This document shows positions 14,708 to 18,360 of a stretch of 18,360 bases of DNA, piece by piece. Where the stretch lies: contig CAZIMM010000040.1 in assembly GCA_964540415.1 (NCBI GenBank), positions 1 through 18,360 of the forward strand. Reading direction: 5' to 3'. Under the pieces are notes generated by a model. That model was not told the DNA's origin and ran no database searches. It saw nothing but the letters and a program-made list of their open reading frames with translations. Made by a program: the position numbers and the translations under genes. How positions within the stretch are numbered: position 1 is the first letter of the stretch; each line of letters begins with the position of its first letter. The stretch is from CAZIMM01 sp964540415 (GTDB lineage: Bacteria > Bacillota > Clostridia > Oscillospirales > Acutalibacteraceae).

Positions 14708-15007
14708 TTATTTGCGGTCGCAGTTTTCAAGTGTGGGAAGAATGAATTCAACTTCGCTGTGGGGACGCGGAATGACATGGACGGAAACGAGCTCGCCGAC
14801 CTTGGATGCCGCTGCCGCGCCCGCGTCTGTTGCCGCCTTGACTGCGCCGACATCGCCGCGAACCATAACCGTGACGAGACCGCCGCCGACGTGTACCTTG
14901 CCGATGAGGTTGACGTTTGCCGCCTTGACCATTGCATCAGCCGCTTCGATTGAACCGACGAGACCCTTTGTTTCGATCATGCCGAGTGCCTGTAATGTTG
15001 CTGCCAT
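14708..15007 (-). CDS. eutM: Hexameric BMC-domain shell protein (EutM/PduA-like)
   Basis: 99 residues of the canonical single BMC domain: ALGMIETKGLVGSIEAADAM, KVHVGGGLVTVMVRGDVGAVKAATDAG and VHVIPRPHSEVE. Hexamers of this type form the main facets of the shell, and the pore loop here is GGG (VHVGGGLV), which allows small polar substrates such as ethanolamine through. Excellent ribosome binding site (CAGGAGG), consistent with the high amounts needed for a major shell protein. It starts 57 nt after eutE, the longest internal gap of the operon. Confidence 0.95.
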   Translation of the reverse strand: MAATLQALGMIETKGLVGSIEAADAMVKAANVNLIGKVHVGGGLVTVMVRGDVGAVKAATDAGAAAASKVGELVSVHVIPRPHSEVEFILPTLENCDRK

Positions 15008-15059
15008 TGTTATTTCCTCCTGAAAAATTATTGTCTGTTTGATTTATTATCAGCTGCGA

Positions 15060-15073
15060 GAGCGTCAGCGCTC
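15060..15073 (-). other. Small hairpin at the eutE stop codon
   Basis: GAGCG / CGCTC pair around the stop-codon region (loop of 4 nt), at the start of the longest intergenic gap in the operon. With no T-run it is not a terminator. It could mark an mRNA processing or stability boundary ahead of the highly translated eutM, or be chance. Confidence 0.35.
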
Positions 15074-16549
15074 AAGACGGCTTATAACCATTTTTGTGAT
15101 TTCCTCCACCAGCGCGGCATCCACTGCCGGAGCGGTGGGGGAGGGCTGAGCTGCCGGCGCGGTTTGTGAAGAAGGGGAGAAGCTCCTCAAATCCGAAAGC
15201 TCCTTGACTCCCCATGCGACGCGCCTGATGTTGATGAGGTTGAGAGGGGTGACATTGTCGGACGTTGCGCTTCCGCCGACAGCGCCGCAGCCGAGAGTCA
15301 GTGCGGGGGCAAGGTTTGTTGTTGCGCCCACGCCGCCGAGTGCCGCCGCGGTGTTGACCAAAAGGCGGGATATCGGCTTTTTAAGTGCGAATTCACGAAT
15401 CACTTTTTTGTCCTGCGAGTGGATTGTCATCGTGTGTCCGGCACCCTCGTTGAACAGGATTTCCATGCATCTTTCGCAGGCGTCCTCCCAGTTGTCGTGT
15501 GTGTAAAACGCGAGAATCGGGCAGAGCTTTTCACGCGAAAACGGATTTGTTTTGCCGACGGTTGTCTGCTCGGAAACAAGAATCTTTGTGCCCTCGGGAA
15601 TGCTGACTCCTGCCATGTCCGCAATTGTTTTGGCGCTTTTGCCGACAATTCGCGGATTCATTGTGCCGTTTGAACGGAGAATGAATCCGGACACTTTTTC
15701 GCTTTCCTGTGCGGAAAGGAAGTAACAGCCCTGCTTTTTCATCTCGGCAACAACCTTGTCCTTGATGCAGCTTTCGGTGACGACGCTCTGCTCGGAGGCG
15801 CAAATTGTGCCGTTGTCGAAGGTTTTGCTGTCAATAATCCTCGCAACCGCCTTGGGTATGTCTGCCGAGCGCTCGATGTAAGCCGGACCGTTGCCGGGGC
15901 CGACTCCGATTGCGGGGTTGCCCGAGCTGTAAGCCGCGCGAACCATTGCCTCGCCGCCCGTTGCGAGAATGAGACCGACATCGCGGTGACGCATCAGTTC
16001 AGTTGTCGCTTCCATTGTTGTCAGCGAAATGCACTGCACAATGCCGTCCGGCGCGCCGGCTTTTTTGCACGCCTCCTTGATGACCGCAACCGTTTCCAGA
16101 ATGCAGTTTTTGGCATTGGGGTGCGGGCTGAGCACAATGGCGTTGCCCGCCTTTATGGAAATGATGGTTTTGTACATTGTGGTGGAGGTGGGATTTGTTG
16201 AGGGAATGAGCGCGGCGATAACTCCCATCGGCACTCCGACCTCAATAAGCCCCCTGCTCTCGTCCTCCCCTATGATGCCGACAGTTTTCATGCTGCGGCA
16301 GCTTTCCCAGGTGATGACACTGCCGAGCAGGTTTTTGAGAACCTTGTCCTGCCATACGCCGAAGCCGGTTTCCTCCTGCGCCATCTTTGCAAGCCTTTCG
16401 GCGTTTGCGGCGCAGTCAGATGCTATCTGTGCACAGATAGTATCAACCCTCTCCTGCGTGAAGCCGGCAAGCTTTTTCTGCGCGGCTTTTGCGGCGGAAA
16501 CGAGGTTGCGTACCTCCTGGATTGATTGTAAGTCTTTATCGAATGTCAT
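15065..16549 (-). CDS. eutE: CoA-acylating acetaldehyde dehydrogenase with C-terminal encapsulation peptide
   Basis: 494 residues of the acylating aldehyde dehydrogenase family. Catalytic Cys250 sits in FDNGTICASEQS; cofactor-binding blocks include IPSTNPTSTTMYK (115-127) and GVGPGNGPAYIE (215-226). It oxidises acetaldehyde from EutBC to acetyl-CoA with NAD and CoA. The N-terminus starts directly with the enzyme domain, without the leading targeting helix of enterobacterial EutE. Instead a Pro/Ala/Ser linker (about 455-475) leads to a C-terminal amphipathic helix, DAALVEEITKMVISRLER, resembling an encapsulation peptide. It starts 11 nt after eutL, with GAGGTGA as the ribosome binding site. 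Confidence 0.93.
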   Translation of the reverse strand: MTFDKDLQSIQEVRNLVSAAKAAQKKLAGFTQERVDTICAQIASDCAANAERLAKMAQEETGFGVWQDKVLKNLLGSVITWESCRSMKTVGIIGEDESRGLIEVGVPMGVIAALIPSTNPTSTTMYKTIISIKAGNAIVLSPHPNAKNCILETVAVIKEACKKAGAPDGIVQCISLTTMEATTELMRHRDVGLILATGGEAMVRAAYSSGNPAIGVGPGNGPAYIERSADIPKAVARIIDSKTFDNGTICASEQSVVTESCIKDKVVAEMKKQGCYFLSAQESEKVSGFILRSNGTMNPRIVGKSAKTIADMAGVSIPEGTKILVSEQTTVGKTNPFSREKLCPILAFYTHDNWEDACERCMEILFNEGAGHTMTIHSQDKKVIREFALKKPISRLLVNTAAALGGVGATTNLAPALTLGCGAVGGSATSDNVTPLNLINIRRVAWGVKELSDLRSFSPSSQTAPAAQPSPTAPAVDAALVEEITKMVISRLER

Positions 16550-16560
16550 TATCAGTCACC

Positions 16561-17214
16561 TCAAAGAATCTTCGGGTCTGCTGCTATTTTTTTAACTGTT
16601 GCGGCGAACGCGTCGCACGCTGCGGCACAGGCCGCCTGCTCACCGGTGAGCAAAGCACCGGCAAAGTTGGTTTCCGTCGGCGGTCCGAAGAAAACGCTCA
16701 GCTTGACCTTTGCCGCCTTGAGCGCCTCGTCCACTCCGCAAACCGCTTCGAGAGGCGGGGCGATAAGATATGCCATCGCCGTGCCCTCTGGTACATTCGC
16801 AAGGTTTGAAAGGTAGGTTCCAGTGCGGGATATGCAATGGGCAAAATAGACAATTGAATCGTCGTCGTTGGCACTGTAAAAGCAGGCGTCGCCGGAAATG
16901 AAGTCAACTGCCGCCTCAATGCCGCTTCTCACAGCCTCCGGGTCAGCCGCCTCAAGCACTCCGACAAATTCACCCGCCAGACTTGTGGAGGCGTTTGAAG
17001 AGCCCGCGTACATGCTCTTTGCGTACAGCACGTTTACCGCCGCTCTTTTGGTTGCCTCGTCCAGCGCGGCATAGGAGACATCATCGCAGTCTGTTGTGAA
17101 AATCCCGAGGCTGCGCATTCCCTCCGATGCACCCATGCGCTTCAGAAGGGCGGGCTCGGCGTTCGGAATTATCTGAATGCTCAGCACGCTGGTTTTGACA
17201 GCATCGTCTCTCAT
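16561..17214 (-). CDS. eutL: EutL, trimeric BMC shell protein
   Basis: 217 residues, almost the same length as known EutL, with the family blocks SVLSIQIIPNAEPALLKRMG at the start, YAKSMYAGSSNASTSLAGE in the middle and FAGALLTGEQAACAAACDAF at the end. EutL has two circularly permuted BMC domains and forms trimers whose gated pore is regulated by ligands including ethanolamine. It lies directly after eutC with a 7-nt gap. Confidence 0.94.
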   Translation of the reverse strand: MRDDAVKTSVLSIQIIPNAEPALLKRMGASEGMRSLGIFTTDCDDVSYAALDEATKRAAVNVLYAKSMYAGSSNASTSLAGEFVGVLEAADPEAVRSGIEAAVDFISGDACFYSANDDDSIVYFAHCISRTGTYLSNLANVPEGTAMAYLIAPPLEAVCGVDEALKAAKVKLSVFFGPPTETNFAGALLTGEQAACAAACDAFAATVKKIAADPKIL

Positions 17215-17221
17215 AACAGTC

Positions 17222-18106
17222 CTACTTTCTGAGGTTTACGCCGCTTGCTTTCGCGGCAAGTATTTTTTCAATCAGCTCGGCAATGTAAGCTCCCGCCTCA
17301 ACAGCCGCGACACCGCCGCTGTAGATGTTTGAAACAACCGTGCGGTTTGCTTCGGGCATTGCAACTTTCGCATCATAGGCGATGTATGCGCTCATGCTTT
17401 CCGCAGAGCCGAGGCCGGGCCGCTCGCCCACGAGAATGCAGGTGACCTTTGCCGAAAGCAATTCGGAAACATGGTCCATCACACCGACTCTGCCGTATTT
17501 CACAAAAAACGGAGTGCCCTGCGAAATGCCTCTTGCTTCAAGCCCGTCCGAAATGGCGGGGAGGATGTTTGCTGCATTTGCCGTGATTGCTTTTGAGCTC
17601 AATCCGTCCGAAACAATAATCTGTACATCGGGTGCCTTGCGGCAGCGCTGTGTTACAGTCTGTACGCCCTCGTCGCAAAGCAGCCGTCCGAGATCCGGCC
17701 GGGTAAGGTATTCGTCCTTTGAGGAGCATTTTGTCCGCACGCTGAAAAGCCCGAGCGATTCAATGAGTTTTTCGTCAACATCCAGAAACACGGAATCGCG
17801 CGCGGCGGCATGGTCTGCGCGCAGGGCGAGCAGGGTTTGAGTTTTGAGCCTTCCTCCGGCACAGCCCACACCGATTCTCGCCGGGGTCTTTGACATCATC
17901 CGTGCAAGCGCTTCGGGGTCGCACGGTGAATCAAGCAGCGGAATCGCCTTGACCTGCGGGCTTGCGATGTCGGGGATATCCGGACTGTCGGAAGCCTCCG
18001 CGGTTTGCGCGGGGGCAATGCCTGCTGAAGAGTCTGGCACTGCCTGCGGAGTTTTTATCTGCGCGAGAACAGCCTCAACGATGCTCTCGATTTGCTGTTT
18101 ATCCAT
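17222..18106 (-). CDS. eutC: Ethanolamine ammonia-lyase small subunit
   Basis: 294 residues. The N-terminal MDKQQIESIVEAVLAQIK is an amphipathic encapsulation-type helix; a flexible Pro/Ala/Asp-rich linker follows (about 20-52). The catalytic-subunit fold starts near 60 with PARIGVGCAGGRLKTQTLL and continues through FLDVDEKLIES, IIVSDGLSSKAI, GVMDHVSE and ILVGERPGLGSAESMSAYIAY, which are EutC signatures for cobalamin binding. With EutB it splits ethanolamine to acetaldehyde and ammonia. The ATG at 18106 is preceded by GGGAGGTG; a longer in-frame start at 18256 lies inside eutB and was rejected. The gene overlaps the eutB stop by 8 nt. Confidence 0.95.
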   Translation of the reverse strand: MDKQQIESIVEAVLAQIKTPQAVPDSSAGIAPAQTAEASDSPDIPDIASPQVKAIPLLDSPCDPEALARMMSKTPARIGVGCAGGRLKTQTLLALRADHAAARDSVFLDVDEKLIESLGLFSVRTKCSSKDEYLTRPDLGRLLCDEGVQTVTQRCRKAPDVQIIVSDGLSSKAITANAANILPAISDGLEARGISQGTPFFVKYGRVGVMDHVSELLSAKVTCILVGERPGLGSAESMSAYIAYDAKVAMPEANRTVVSNIYSGGVAAVEAGAYIAELIEKILAAKASGVNLRK

Positions 18107-18360
18107 TGCCGGCACCTCCCGAATGTGAAGTGAACAGGGTCGGATCTCCGGCATATTTTGTGAGCCTGCCGTTTTCCGATATGCCCATTTTCTCAAGCCA
18201 TTCGTCGAATTCCCTGATGGGACGCAGCCCGAGAATCTCGCGGATTGCCGCAACATCGTGATAGGCGTTCGTCTGATAATTCAACATGATGTCGTCGCTC
18301 GTCGGAACACCGAGAATGTAGTTGGCTCCCGCCGTGCCCAGAAGCATGGAGAGATTATCC
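18099..18360 (-). CDS. eutB: Ethanolamine ammonia-lyase large subunit, C-terminal part only
   Basis: Only the last 87 or so residues are present; the gene runs off the right edge. LGTAGANYILGVPTSDDIMLNYQT (in two parts: LLGTAGANYILG and DIMLNYQTNAYHD) and FDEWLEKMGI match the EutB C-terminus, where DDIMLNYQT is highly conserved. EutB is the large catalytic subunit that binds ethanolamine and adenosylcobalamin. The stop codon (TAA) is inside the first codons of eutC, giving translational coupling of the two subunits. Confidence 0.95.
   Translation of the reverse strand, partial: DNLSMLLGTAGANYILGVPTSDDIMLNYQTNAYHDVAAIREILGLRPIREFDEWLEKMGISENGRLTKYAGDPTLFTSHSGGAGNG

Noticed and set aside
18107..18256. 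Longer start for eutC adding 50 residues
   Set aside because: The extra part is the reverse-frame reading of the eutB end, and the ATG at 18106 has the strong GGGAGGTG site and the expected encapsulation helix.
10852..18360. EutVW-type dual-hairpin antiterminator sites or a cobalamin riboswitch within the eut operon
   Set aside because: Intergenic gaps are 57 nt or less and none shows a terminator with T-run on the minus strand or a B12-box-like sequence. Such control, if present, lies upstream of the window.
1..18360. CRISPR arrays, tRNA or rRNA genes, insertion sequences or phage genes
   Set aside because: I saw no repeat-spacer pattern, no tRNA cloverleaf or rRNA-like sequence, and no transposase or integrase frame.

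Overview
The window looks like the chromosome of an anaerobic Firmicute, most likely a clostridial gut-type lineage (Oscillospiraceae/Lachnospiraceae-like). The reasons are strong AGGAGG-type ribosome binding sites, tight operons, Firmicute-style promoters and protein families typical of Clostridia. This is an inference from gene content; no rRNA or other marker gene is present.

Layout from left to right. Bases 1-303 hold a strong terminator of an upstream gene and one or two promoters for a plus-strand pair (304-3354): an M28-like metallopeptidase-family protein and a purple-acid-phosphatase-like metallophosphoesterase. A strong minus-strand terminator separates these from a convergent minus-strand pair (3428-5308): a PfkB-family sugar kinase (IolC-like) and a class II aldolase (IolJ-like), driven by a near-consensus promoter at 5353-5381. 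An alpha/beta hydrolase follows (5378-6361, minus). It is divergent from a plus-strand pair of ABC exporter half-transporters (6652-10301), which probably form a heterodimer. A roughly 225-nt leader precedes the exporter genes. It contains a near-consensus promoter, a 22-codon ORF with a very strong ribosome binding site, a hairpin overlapping that site, a second hairpin around the ORF stop, and an intrinsic terminator ahead of the first exporter gene. I regard this leader as the most interesting undescribed element here.

The right half (10292-18360, all minus strand) is the downstream part of an ethanolamine-utilization bacterial microcompartment (BMC) operon. In transcription order it reads eutB (cut by the window edge), eutC, eutL, eutE, eutM, eutT, pduL-type phosphotransacylase, eutN, a PduS-like flavin/Fe-S protein, a PduT-like tandem-BMC shell protein, and a TetR regulator. 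Ethanolamine is split by EutBC with adenosylcobalamin to acetaldehyde and ammonia. EutE converts acetaldehyde to acetyl-CoA, and PduL converts that to acetyl-phosphate. EutL, EutM, EutN and the PduT-like protein build the shell. The PduS-like protein and EutT probably reduce and adenosylate the cobalamin.

The operon is a hybrid. It has a Eut catalytic core with Pdu-type PduL, PduS and PduT modules, and an EutT lacking the cysteine metal site of the Salmonella enzyme. Amphipathic encapsulation-type helices are visible on EutC (N-terminal), EutE (C-terminal) and PduL (N-terminal). The operon's promoter and the eut sensor genes lie outside the window. The tetR end overlaps the end of the second ABC gene with no visible terminator between them.
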